A DNA stretch of 64,000 nt, taken from positions 71,873,713 through 71,937,712 of the forward strand of contig OY744605.1 in the NCBI GenBank assembly GCA_963556255.1, read 5' to 3'. Below, one piece after another: positions 54,400 through 64,000 of the stretch (its first letter is position 1; each line of letters begins with the position of its first letter). A program made the position numbers and the translations under genes. The DNA comes from Allolobophora icterica. Lineage: Eukaryota; Annelida; Clitellata; Crassiclitellata; Lumbricidae. The notes below the pieces were generated by a model, which searched no databases, was not told where the DNA came from, and worked only from the letters and a program-made list of their open reading frames with translations.

Positions 54400-54897
54400 G
54401 TCCAGGTAATTAGGCTCACCTTTCCCAGCCGAGCCTCACGTTGAATCCGGCATTCTAATGAGATACTGCAGTCACCGACGTGGGCGTGGCCTGCACCGGT
54501 CACCGACGCATGACTGACGTTAATTTATGCGCCTTGACGCCCAGGCGAGGGACGGTCGACGGTCGGCCCCGCCCACCGATGAACGTTCTAGTTCGGAATT
54601 TTCGGGTGGGACTTGGACCTAGACGATTTAACAGGTTCTTCTTCAAGACGCTGACGATCACCGTACCTGGGTACGTCGTACGGACGTCCTTTGTCGACAA
54701 GACACGAACAATCTGTGGATTTAAAGCGTCGGATTCGATTCCCGTCAACGCAAATCTGTTGTTTGGAGCGTTGCGGAAACAGCGCTCGCCGGCCAGCGGC
54801 TGAGAGTCTGACCGGTCATCACGCTGTCGTCGTTGCTGTCGTCGTTGTCGTTCTAGTAGTCGTCGTAATCATCGCAACCAGGATTACGCTGTAGGAG
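54400..54897 (+). promoter_or_regulatory. TLE promoter / 5' UTR region
   Basis: GC-rich, non-repetitive DNA. GGGCGTGGCC (54482-54491) and CCCCGCCC (54567-54574, a GC box on the minus strand) suit Sp/KLF factors. A GTCGTC-rich leader (54825-54870) precedes the ATG. The 107-codon frame from 54480 lies inside this region and is probably chance. No TATA box was seen. Confidence 0.45.
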
Positions 54898-54921
54898 ATG
54901 TATCCGACAAACAGGTTACCG
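54898..54921 (+). CDS. TLE: TLE exon 1 coding part
   Basis: Eight codons, M-Y-P-T-N-R-L-P, then donor GTAAGT (54922). A tiny first coding exon starting MYP is typical of TLE genes. An upstream in-frame TAG at 54892 supports this start. Confidence 0.9.
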
Positions 54922-56196
54922 GTAAGTGGGTTACAGGCGTGATAAAATCCGTTTTACGTGTACCGTTGTCAAAGCGCCATATATGAGAAGAATGAGTAAA
55001 TGATGAGATAACGCTTGCCCTATGGAAGTTTACATTAAAATTACTATTTGCCAAAACAATGATTACACTGTTACAGGATTAAGTTGTTGGTATTGTATGT
55101 ATGTGTGTGTGTATGTATGTATGTATGTACGTATGTATGTATGTATGTATGTATGTATGTATGTATGTATGTATGTATGTATGTATGTATGTATGTTTGT
55201 ATGTTTGTATGTATGTATGTATGTATGTATGTATGTATGTATGTATGTATGTATGTATGTATGTATGTATGTATGTATGTATGTATATATCTAGTTATAA
55301 AGATTATGATTATTATGGCAGAGTAGTAATTAAATTGACTCAATTGATTAATACTAGTAATTATGTTATTGGTGTAACTTCCTGACATGCACTCGTAAAA
55401 TGCTTATTAAGTGTGTAATTTATGAGTGATGTGATATATGTTTTTTTCCTGACTTACTTAGACCAATTTCTTGCAGCTTTTATTGCTAATGCTGTTATTG
55501 ACTGTTGTTATGCAGTTGTTAATTTGAGCTAATGTGTTATTGTTGGGATGTTGACGTGTTAATGTTAAGTGATAGCCAAGCCGTTATCTCTGTTAAGTGC
55601 TATGTCCCTTGGTGTGGTGAAGGGGTAGGATGAAGGGTTAAAAAGCGCCCTCTAGTGGGTTGAGCACTGACATTTCTGATAAAAATGGCCACCGGTGATA
55701 AGAAGACCTGAGTATACGATAAGAGATAAGCCTGTGAATGTTTAAGCTCACACTTATGCTTTGAAGCTGTCCTTCAAGAAGCCCGTTCCCACCCCTCCCC
55801 CAATCCTCCTCCTCCTCCTACTTCTGCTCTCTGCCTCTCCTTGTAACAATTGAAACGTTTCTGAAATGTTCTTAGCCAGACTGTCTGATAAATCCGTTGT
55901 TTACCAGTGTCCTTTTGTCAATGCGCTCTCATTATCATAATTATCATCACCATGGCGCTGCGCGGTCATCGCGAAATGGCGATGATGCTAAGTGCGGAGT
56001 AAATATGGATTTCATCATCATCGTTATCATCATCGTCATCGTCGTCGTCGTCGTTGTCGTCGTCGTCGTCGTCGTCGTCATCGTCATCATCATCATCATC
56101 ACCATCTTCATCTTCATCATAATCAATCTTTTGATCATGAACATGTAGGTCATCATCATGATCATCGTCATCAACAGCAACAATGTACATCATCAT

Positions 56197-56236
<40 letters not shown>

Positions 56237-57333
56237 GCTTCACTGTTATCAATAACATTATCAAGAAAACGAAATGTTCATTGTCAACCTGATCAGTCTG
56301 TTTGTAATGTAAGCATGGTTAGTGGCGCCACCTGTCTGCCTGAGTCATCATTCTGTTCTTCGTTAACTGTTTGTCTGTCTGTCTGTTTGTATGTATGGAT
56401 GTGTAGATGTATGTATGTCTGTGTGTCTATCTCTCTCTGTAGGGTCCACATCAGTCCGGTCAACCGTTCAAGTTCACTGTTGCTGAGTCATGTGATCGCA
56501 TAAAAGAGGAGTTCAGCTTTCTCCAGGCTCAGTACCACAGGTACCAATCATACTTTCATCCACGCACCTGGAAGCCTCTTCAGTAGTAATTGCTATCATG
56601 GAGGGGCTTTGGACATCTTTGTATTAGTCTGGCTGTGGAATCCTTACATTAGTATCTGCTATCAGCAACTGGTTGTGGACTTCTTTATAATAGTAATAGT
56701 ATCATGTACAGACTGTAGATTCCTTTACATTAGTAAGTAAGTAGTGTCCACTTGCAATATAATCTATTTATTACATGCTTCATTCAAGAGGAATCCAACA
56801 TCTATTCTTAGTTGGATATAGCAACTGAAGCTCAAACCTAAGATCATCATTCCACCAGTTGGAAAACCTTTACCTTATGGAATAGTCGAGAATGAATCCA
56901 ATCCACTGAGTTCTATTGCGCTGTAATAACAATGGAAAAGGCAACAAAGGATTGTCAGGTCACGGGGTTCAACTCCGGTAGCCGAGAAGAAGGCTACGCG
57001 CATAATTATAACATTATGCCACCAGGCCAATATAAAGTCAATCGACCCTAATTCCGATAATTATTATACAAGACGATCGGGTGATGTTTTAGTCACTCGG
57101 GAAAAGCCCAGACGCTAATTATAGCACCAGCCTAATTGGACCGTTCGGAAGTGACTACATTCCTTGCCGCTCTACCCTGACCTTTGACCCTTGAACCCGC
57201 GACTGAGCTGTTTCGAATGGTGTTCTTTATTGAAGGGGCAATTACTTTGTGTTTATGTCCGCTCTATAGCCTCAAGATGGAGTGTGAAAAACTGGCTCAG
57301 GAGAAAACGGAAATGCAACGTCATTACGTCATG
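54898..57333 (+). CDS. TLE: Groucho/TLE transcriptional co-repressor, exons 1-3 (gene continues)
   Basis: Joined, the three exons encode [16 protein letters not shown], then [46 protein letters not shown]. This is the start of the glutamine-rich Q domain of Groucho/TLE proteins, a helical oligomerisation region. Family knowledge: these nuclear proteins lack DNA binding, tetramerise through Q and use a C-terminal WD40 propeller to bind WRPW/eh1 motifs of repressors such as Hes, Runx and TCF. All junctions agree in phase (0, 2, 0). The next conserved exon, expected to begin YYEMSYGL, was not found before the right edge, so intron 3 exceeds 6.6 kb and most of the gene lies outside. Animals often have one or a few TLE genes; I cannot say which paralogue. 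Confidence 0.95.
55092..55286. repeat. (GTAT)n microsatellite in TLE intron 1
   Basis: About 190 bp with a few GTTT and GTAC variants. Confidence 0.96.
56010..56235. repeat. (TCA/TCG)n and (ACA)n tracts in TLE intron 1
   Basis: TCATCG/GTCGTC units at 56012-56130, then about 40 bp of ACA at 56197-56235. Frames are poly-Asp, poly-Thr or poly-His shadows. Confidence 0.93.
56443..56540 (+). CDS. TLE: TLE exon 2
   Basis: Acceptor CTCTCTCTGTAG, then [16 protein letters not shown] and [16 protein letters not shown], ending in AG at donor GTACCA (phase 2). Nearly every residue from QPFKF on matches the conserved Q-domain start. The donor is unusual (GTACCA) but required by the protein. Confidence 0.95.
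57178..57190. promoter_or_regulatory. DR1 nuclear-receptor motif in TLE intron 2
   Basis: TGACCTTTGACCC is a direct repeat with one spacer (GGGTCA-A-AGGTCA on the other strand), the HNF4/RXR type. Function not shown. Confidence 0.35.
57270..57333 (+). CDS. TLE: TLE exon 3
   Basis: Acceptor CCGCTCTATAG; the first C completes Ser, then [12 protein letters not shown] and TEMQRHYVM, ending at donor GTAAGC (57334) in phase 0. This is the second helix segment of the Q domain. Confidence 0.95.
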
Positions 57334-57528
57334 GTAAGCAGACGATAGGATCGGTGCTAAACAAGTGAAATCGTTCAATTTTTTTAATTTAAATATAATA
57401 GTCATTTTTCTAATTAGTTTCAATCAAGAAGAATATTTCGACTGATTACTTATAATAATAACTGTAATAATGTTATAGTTATTATGTGTAATTTATGTGA
57501 TAATTACTGTTCATTTCAACATTCAAAC

Positions 57529-58039
57529 CAGTGGCGGCGCCAGGTATACAATTTCAGCAGGTCGGGTCAGGGTAATGGGAGTTTTTCAGCAGGTCGAAGA
57601 AATTAGTGTTTGAGTTTGATGCATCAAGCAGCATAACCTCAACATAAGCGGAATAACTCAGATATATATAAAACGAAGAAAATTATTATTGAACGCTTAT
57701 ATATAGCCCATTGTAGCATATTCAAATTTGAAACAATTCAGCAATTGGAACGTTAAACTTTAGTTACTTTAGGCCTACTAATCTTTAAAATTTTGGAAGT
57801 ACTGATAAGACGTAAAAGGGTCGTTTAGATCTAATAATTGCATTAGTGATGTTATGTCACTGATGCTGATGTTTTAAATGTAAAAAAGATATTGAAAATG
57901 CTAAAGAGTTTTACACAGCAGTAGGTAGTAGGCAGATCATAAGGCAGGTCAAGAGTAAAATAGGCAGGTCATAAGGCAGGTCAAGAGTAAAATAGGCAGG
58001 TCAAATGACCTACCGCGACCCATGGTAGCGCCGCCATTG
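57529..58039 (+). mobile_element. hAT MITE of the CAGTGGCGG family, TLE intron 3
   Basis: Ends CAGTGGCGGCGCCAGG and GGTAGCGCCGCCATTG, with perfect ATTCAAAC duplications (57521-57528, 58040-58047). AGGCAGGTCATAAGGCAGGTC words repeat near its 3' end. Confidence 0.92.
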
Positions 58040-58439
58040 ATTCAAACTCTTCTGATCAACTTTAGACTGTTTTTTGATCTGACAAACTCTGTACATTGAC
58101 CTACATTTATGGAGCTCCTCGTTAACATATTTAATTTTCGATTTGACCTATTGACCCATGTAAATTTCGATTTGATCCATTACTGATTTACTCCAAAGAA
58201 AGAAATTCATTGTAAAAGTAGATGCAGTGAAATAGATATAATTATTAATTATTAATTGTTAACAACATTCTTTCTATCCGTGATTGAAATTTGGAGATAA
58301 GTAAATGACTAAGAATTGTACTAATTGTAACAATGACGGCAGCCATCATAAAGCCACTCGTAAAACTGAGGAGAAATGCTGAAGAATTGGGTAACCGCTA
58401 TTAACGAAATTAATACCACACTTACAAGAGACAATCGGA

Positions 58440-58660
58440 GAAGGACCTTGGCCACAACTGCTATGGAGGTGATGGCTAGATGGCAATGTTTATAGTCATG
58501 TTGGCTTCAGCAAGGATGGCTAAGCCATGATGGCTTTGGACGTTATAGTTACAGTCACGAATACTGGACGTGATGGGCTGGATGGTTCAGCCATGATGGC
58601 TATAGCCAGGATGGCTGCAGCTGGCTGGTGGTTCGCGTTAGGTGGATGGTGGTGGTGAGT
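58440..58660. repeat. degenerate GATGGCT repeats with AGCCATGATGGCT palindromes
   Basis: The palindrome occurs at 58522 and 58589, with related AGGATGGCT words between them. Confidence 0.6.
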
Positions 58661-58840
58661 TATAAATATTTATGATGGGGCGAAACGAGAGAGGGTTGGT
58701 GTGGGATGGAAGAGGAGGGGTGAGGAGGGTTGGAAGGCCCCCAGTGAATCAGTGGCGTCTCTTTGAAGAGAAGTCCGGCTGTGGTCGATGGCTCAGTTGC
58801 GGCAACAGGCTATTCAAAATTCATGTCCTCCCTTGAACGG

Positions 58841-59100
58841 AACCGAATGACGGAAGGGTGGAGGAAGAAAGGAAGGATGGAAAGAGGGAGGGAGCGAGGG
58901 AAGGAAGGAGAGTGTAATTAGGAGATGGAGTATGGTCGAGTTCGAGGAAATTGACTTTAGTGTTGGATGACAGTTTCTGTCTGTTTGTCTGTCTGTCTGT
59001 CTCTGTCGTTCTGCATCCGTCTGCCTGTCTGTGTGTGCTTCTGGTGGGTCTTGTATATCATAGACTGTCTGTCCGTTTGTCTGCGTCCGTGAGTGTGTCA
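58841..59100. repeat. GGAAGG purine tract then CTGT tract
   Basis: Short low-complexity stretch; no gene. Confidence 0.75.
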
Positions 59101-59346
59101 ATGGCTCTGCTGACAGTTGCTTCTGAGTGTATGAAGGATGGCTTAAGAACGACAAAGGCATTCGCGTGTCTTTTCAATCTGGCTTCTGTATAAGAAATAA
59201 GTCATTGCTTTCAAATGGCTTCCACATATTATACAACAACAAAATAATGACTGAGGTCTGTTCACATAGAGACTTCTCTATGGCAGAGTGTCTGGTTTTA
59301 GGAGCATCAACAGCGTAGATTATTGTGCGCTCTTTCTCTTCCTTCA

Positions 59347-60582
59347 TGTCTGTCTGTCTGTCTGTCTGTCTGTCTGACTGACTGACTGACTGACTGACTG
59401 ACTGACTGACTGACTGACTGACTGACTGACTGACTGACTGACTGACTGATCGACTGACTGATCGACTGACTGACTGACTGACTGACTGACTGACTGACTG
59501 ACTGACTGACTGACTGACTGACTGACTGACTGACTGACTGACTGACTGACTGATCGACTGACTGACTGACTGACTGACTGACTGACTGACTGACTGACTG
59601 ACTGACTGACTGACTGACTGACTGACTGACTGACTGACTGATCGACTGACTGACTGACTGACTGACTGACTGACTGACTGACTGACTGACTGACTGACTG
59701 ACTGATCGACTGACTGACTGACTGACTGACTGACTGACTGACTGACTGATCGACTGACTGACTGACTGACTGACTGACTGACTGACTGACTGACTGACTG
59801 ACTGACTGACTGACTGACTGACTGACTGACTGACTGACTGACTGACTGACTGACTGACTGACTGACTGACTGACTGACTGACTGATCGACTGACTGACTG
59901 ACTGACTGACTGACTGACTGACTGACTGACTGACTGACTGACTGATCGACTGACTGATCGACTGACTGACTGACTGAATGAATGACTGAATGAATGACTG
60001 ACTGACTGACTGACTGACTGACTGACTGACTGACTGACTGACTGCTTGACTGACTGACTGACTGACTGACTGACTGACTGACTGACTGACTGACTGACTG
60101 ACTGATCGACTGACTGACTGACTGACTGACTGACTGACTGACTGACTGACTGACTGACTGACTGACTGACTGACTGACTGACTGACTGATCGACTGACTG
60201 ACTGACTGACTGACTGACTGACTGACTGACTGACTGCTTGACTGACTGACTGACTGACTGACTGACTGACTGACTGACTGACTGACTGACTGACTGACTG
60301 ACTGACTGACTGACTGACTGACTGACTGACCGACTGATCGACTGACTGACTGACTGACTGACTGACTGACTGATCGACTGACTGACTGACTGACTGACTG
60401 ACTGACTGACTGACTGACTGAATGACTGACTGACTGACTGACTGACTGACTGACTGACTGACTGACTGACTGACTGACTGACTGACTGACTGACTGACTG
60501 ACTGACTGACTGACTGACTGACTGACTGACTGACTGACTGACTGCTTGACTGACTGACTGCTTGACTGACTGACTGACTGGC
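59347..60582. repeat. (ACTG)n array, 1.2 kb, with GATCGACTG interruptions
   Basis: Starts as CTGT, switches to ACTG at about 59375 and runs over 1.2 kb. Interruptions are almost only ACTGATCGACTG, ACTGCTTGACTG and GAATGAATG. The 489-codon minus frame (Ser-Gln-Ser-Val) is a repeat shadow. Confidence 0.97.
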
Positions 60583-60869
60583 TGACTTGTGCGTTAAGTT
60601 CTTTAATCGGATACAGTCTGCACTTAAGATTCATCTGTTTCAACTCCTTGACCCTCTCTAGCCTGAATTCTGGTTACCCTCATGACCTATCGGATTTCGA
60701 CCGGGTTTTTCCAACGGGTTACTATTTGAACCATGGGGTGATGGTGATGGTTCTCAATATGGGTGCAGACTTCTAAAATGGGCGAACAACAAAATGGCGT
60801 CCGTTGATATATGTAAGTAAGATATCGCGTGCTAATTCATAGGCAACAGATCATGTGACGTCTCGGACG

Positions 60870-61170
60870 GTGGAAAGGAGGAATATGAGACGGAAAGGTG
60901 GATAATAGGATGAGAACAAGGAGGCGGAGGAGGGGAAAGGAAAAAAGAGAAATGGGAGAATACGCAGGAAGAAGGAAGGGAAGAGGAATAGAGGAAAGAT
61001 TAGGAGAGACGTCAGAAGAATAAGGACGAGGAATAGAGAGGGAAAAGAGGAGGAATAAACATGCGAAGGAGGAGGAGAATTTGGAGAAAGAATGAAGAAG
61101 AATATAATGAGGCTTGAAATGGGGAAACGGAGGAGGAGGAGGAGGAGGAGGAATAGGAAAGGGAGGACAG
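60870..61170. repeat. GGA/GAA purine tract
   Basis: Imperfect; purest GGA at 61130-61150. Minus frames are Ser/Pro/Leu shadows. Confidence 0.8.
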
Positions 61171-61399
61171 TGTTTGTCTTGTCCTAGAAGAGGATAGTTT
61201 GCCGATCTTATTGAAAGAGCGCCTGACCAAGTGAATCGATGTGAGATCGCACGTGACTGCACGCTCATTCAACCGACGCCCAATCTATTTATAGCGAGAC
61301 GCTTTGACCGATGATGGGGTTGAGGGGGGGGGGTTAGGGACAAGGGCAGCTTGGGCTAGATTTTCAATGACGTTGCTGCTCCTCCATCTTTGTTCCGGT

Positions 61400-61850
61400 C
61401 TCAAACGGCGAGGGGATCGATTTTTACGCTGAGACAGTAGTTAGCCAAACCGGGCCCCGACAATAACCGAATCTGTAGACTTGTCCCCTGTGCAATTTCT
61501 CCCACACCCTACGCAATTTTTCGCCGTGACCATTGTTCTCTGCGGGGCTTCGGCCCTTTCCCAAGGCTATCGTTAGGCCGGGAGGCATGCAAATTGCGCA
61601 GGTTCTTTTCCCCCGAGAAACCTGGACAGAGGGTGGCACCGGGAAGGGGCGTGGGCACGGACGGGTGGACGACGGGTGATAATCTTCCCAGCCTCTACGC
61701 CCCACCCTCGCCCGTCTCCCTGGGTTACGCCCACGGGAAATGAGAAGTCGCCTCTTGACTTGGCGTTGCAATTGTCCCGCGTCGTAGGGAGGAGGGTCTC
61801 GTGAAGAGAGCTTCCAAATTATAATCTGACCCCCCTCCATACCCACTCCC
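61400..61850. other. GC-rich non-repetitive segment of TLE intron 3, possible enhancer
   Basis: Contains a perfect octamer ATGCAAAT (61587-61594) and a SOX-like CATTGTT (61531-61537). A 140-codon minus frame (61424-61846) shows no domain I recognise and I do not call it. Confidence 0.3.
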
Positions 61851-62042
61851 CCACTGGACGATTAATCTTCTCTCTTCAAATCGATTATCCACCGTAGATC
61901 CTTTCTCTCCTGGCGGACTGGATGTTGACCAGATTATGGATTGGTTTTGGTGTGTCACAGGTTGATGCCTTGTCCGTTAGACATCGACGCTACAGAAGTT
62001 ACTAATTAGTAGTAGTAATTACTACACTATTACTACACAGTT

Positions 62043-62345
62043 AATCCGTCCGGGTGTCGCAAAGAGAATTCTCACGACTGTAATCTATCTCCATCAGCGC
62101 AGTTATACCAGGCGCATCAAAAAGAACTTACATTATTAGAATCTGTCATCGAAATGCGCATTAATCCCTTTGGGCTTCGCAGAAAGAACTTCCACCAGTA
62201 TAATCTTTCCCACTCATGCGCACTAATCTCTCGGGGTCGAAGAAAGATATTCCACCCGCATAATCTATCTCCCCCGGGGCTCACTGATCTCTCCGGGCGT
62301 CGATTTAATAATTTCTACGAGGCGCAATATCGGTTGACGCAAACG
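62043..62345. repeat. old ~61-bp tandem repeat rich in TAATCY
   Basis: Units begin near 62043, 62103, 62163, 62225 and 62286 with AATCC/CT, CGGG and CGC-AGAAAGAA landmarks. TAATCC or TAATCT occurs at 62042, 62081, 62162, 62201, 62224 and 62261. Confidence 0.55.
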
Positions 62346-62364
62346 CCGTCGCTGACGTTATCGG

Positions 62365-62413
62365 GTGGTGCCAGTCCCAGGCCTGGATAAAGGAGGAGGG
62401 CAACGTTAATCAT
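62365..62413 (+). repeat. interspersed repeat block (CCAGTCCCAGGCCTGG)
   Basis: Shares CCAGTCCCAGGCCTGGATAAAG, GGAGGAGGGCAACG and TTAATCAT with three blocks at 26.2-26.6 kb. Confidence 0.7.
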
Positions 62414-63059
62414 CTTGGTTTTGACAAAGCGTCATTAAACCGAAACTACCCATCTATCATTTGTTGACACCCTTCAGACATCGGTTAGGTACAGCGTGTT
62501 CGATGGGTGAATGGGGATAGGGTTAGGGTGGGGTGAGTTGAAGGGGGCGTGGCTTATTACGCGTCAGTGGTCGTCCATGAGATGACCAGAGAATGACCTC
62601 TCCCTGGTGGTCGCGTTCGTTTAAATCGTGCAAAGGGATCCTTCGTTCTTTCGTGATGAAATCCGGATAGATCCCTCCTGGCTGTGCCTGAGTTAAGAGA
62701 ACGGAGGCGAGAGGGACGAGGGAAGGGGTTTGGAGTGGCGAGGGGTGGATGCGAGCGGACAAAGTGCCTAGCCGTTTGTTTGAGTTGATTATTGGGTGTC
62801 TGCTATCATCACCAGATGTCGTTGAGAGCTGTGCTTCCTCTCCCCCTCCTCGTCCTCATCCTTCTGTTTCCTTCTCCTCCATCTCTTGCTTCTCCTCCTC
62901 CTCCTTCCTCCTCTTTCCAGTGCTCGTCTTATCTGTGGGATTGTTTATATGGTTGGGATAGATGTCTCTCTTTTGGTCTGTCTTAGTGCCTTCCTTAGCC
63001 TGCCTCTGGTATGTCTGTTGATGTGTCGATGTGTGTGTTTGTATTTCTGTCAGTCGTTA

Positions 63060-63084
63060 TCTTTGCTTCTGTGTGTGTGTGTGT

Positions 63085-63118
<34 letters not shown>

Positions 63119-63130
63119 CCGTCTGTGTCA
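63060..63130. repeat. GTGT/CTGT microsatellite
   Basis: Short compound tract. Confidence 0.85.
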
Positions 63131-63541
63131 GTCCGCCTGGTGGGTGTGAAAATAACCCAGACCCGTCGAAATTCTACTGTTAGGTTTTGTTTGCCAATTG
63201 CTTGGAAGGTCTTAATTATGGGGCGGAGGGAAGGAGGGAGGGAGGGAGAAGGTGGGAAAGGGATAGGGTCTGAGAGGGATGGAGGAGCGGACGTACGGAA
63301 GAGCATAACAGAGGGAGGCCTTCATAATGGCTATAAAAATAACGAATAAGGGGACTCTCGCCTACTTGTTCTCTTTGTGATCGCCTCTGCGTATCTCTGC
63401 ATCTGTTTGTCTGTGTCCGTGTGTTTGTCTGTCTGCGTGTCTGTTTGTCTCATGTGCAGATCATCGTCCTGCGGCCATCTTCTCTTTCAACGCGTCTATC
63501 GTATGTATCTGTCCGTCGGTCTTCTTGTATGTCTGCCTGTT

Positions 63542-63756
<215 letters not shown>

Positions 63757-64000
63757 AATGCGGTGGCGATTTGGGTAAAATATTGCCGGATAGTATTTCG
63801 TTTTTCTCCTAACCCTCCAGGAATCCAAGAGGTGGAGGTAGGGTAGGGGTAACGAAGCTCTGTTTGCTTCCTCGTATTTGACCTCACCCACCCTCCTGCT
63901 CCTCCTGCTCCTCCGACGCTCTTAGCACGTGTTCTTTTCAGCGTTCTTAAGTGACGATCTTCACACTCGATCATGTTACAAATGATCTTCAAATGTTAAG

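Noticed and set aside
54480..54803. 107-codon gene upstream of TLE
   Set aside because: No domain, overlaps an open minus frame of 82 codons, and sits in the probable TLE promoter/leader.
59174..60643. 489-codon Ser-Gln-Ser-Val protein
   Set aside because: Shadow of (ACTG)n; the unique N- and C-terminal parts have no domain.
61424..61846. 140-codon minus-strand gene in TLE intron 3
   Set aside because: GC-rich open frame with no recognisable domain, signal or splice context.

Overview
The window is animal nuclear DNA. It has spliced genes with GT/AG introns, many transposons and SINEs, and very dense microsatellites. The best taxonomic clue is a GGNG/excitatory-peptide (EP) prohormone gene, a family I know from annelids, molluscs and related groups. 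I infer a lophotrochozoan. The peptide start KCxGKW and a GKR amidation site point somewhat to a mollusc, but I cannot name the species.

Three genes, all on the + strand, can be built by reading splice sites and phases by eye. (1) 475-24370: a GGNG/EP neuropeptide precursor. Exon 1 is the signal peptide, a 42-nt micro-exon holds almost all of the mature peptide, exon 3 holds the amidation/cleavage site and an acidic spacer, and a tentative last exon closes the frame. (2) 31267 to at least 36991: an unrecognised gene starting MSKAFGNLALRVAAQ, with two perfect cAMP-response elements and a perfect RFX X-box match within 70 bases of its ATG. Its second intron holds a 4.8-kb minisatellite. (3) 54898 to beyond the window: the first three coding exons of a Groucho/TLE co-repressor (start of the Q domain). 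The rest of that gene lies to the right.

Most other DNA is mobile or simple-sequence. There is a nested stack of hAT transposons (3.9-8.0 kb), each level recognisable by its target duplication. Several short non-autonomous hAT elements have perfect 8-bp duplications. There are also a Helitron with canonical ends, two internally deleted mariner-like elements, a 5'-truncated CR1/L2-like LINE with a long open reverse-transcriptase frame, and at least three tRNA-derived SINE families. Very long arrays include a 1.5-kb polypyrimidine tract with a ~315-bp higher-order period, a 1.2-kb (ACTG)n array, a 27/54-bp minisatellite, a 24-bp minisatellite, and CATA, GATA, GAT, GGA, GT, TC and TA tracts. Most long open frames in these arrays follow from the repeat period and are not annotated as genes.

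The genes do not obviously form one pathway. A secreted neuropeptide, a possibly cilium- or CREB-linked gene and a transcriptional co-repressor are simply neighbours in the same orientation.
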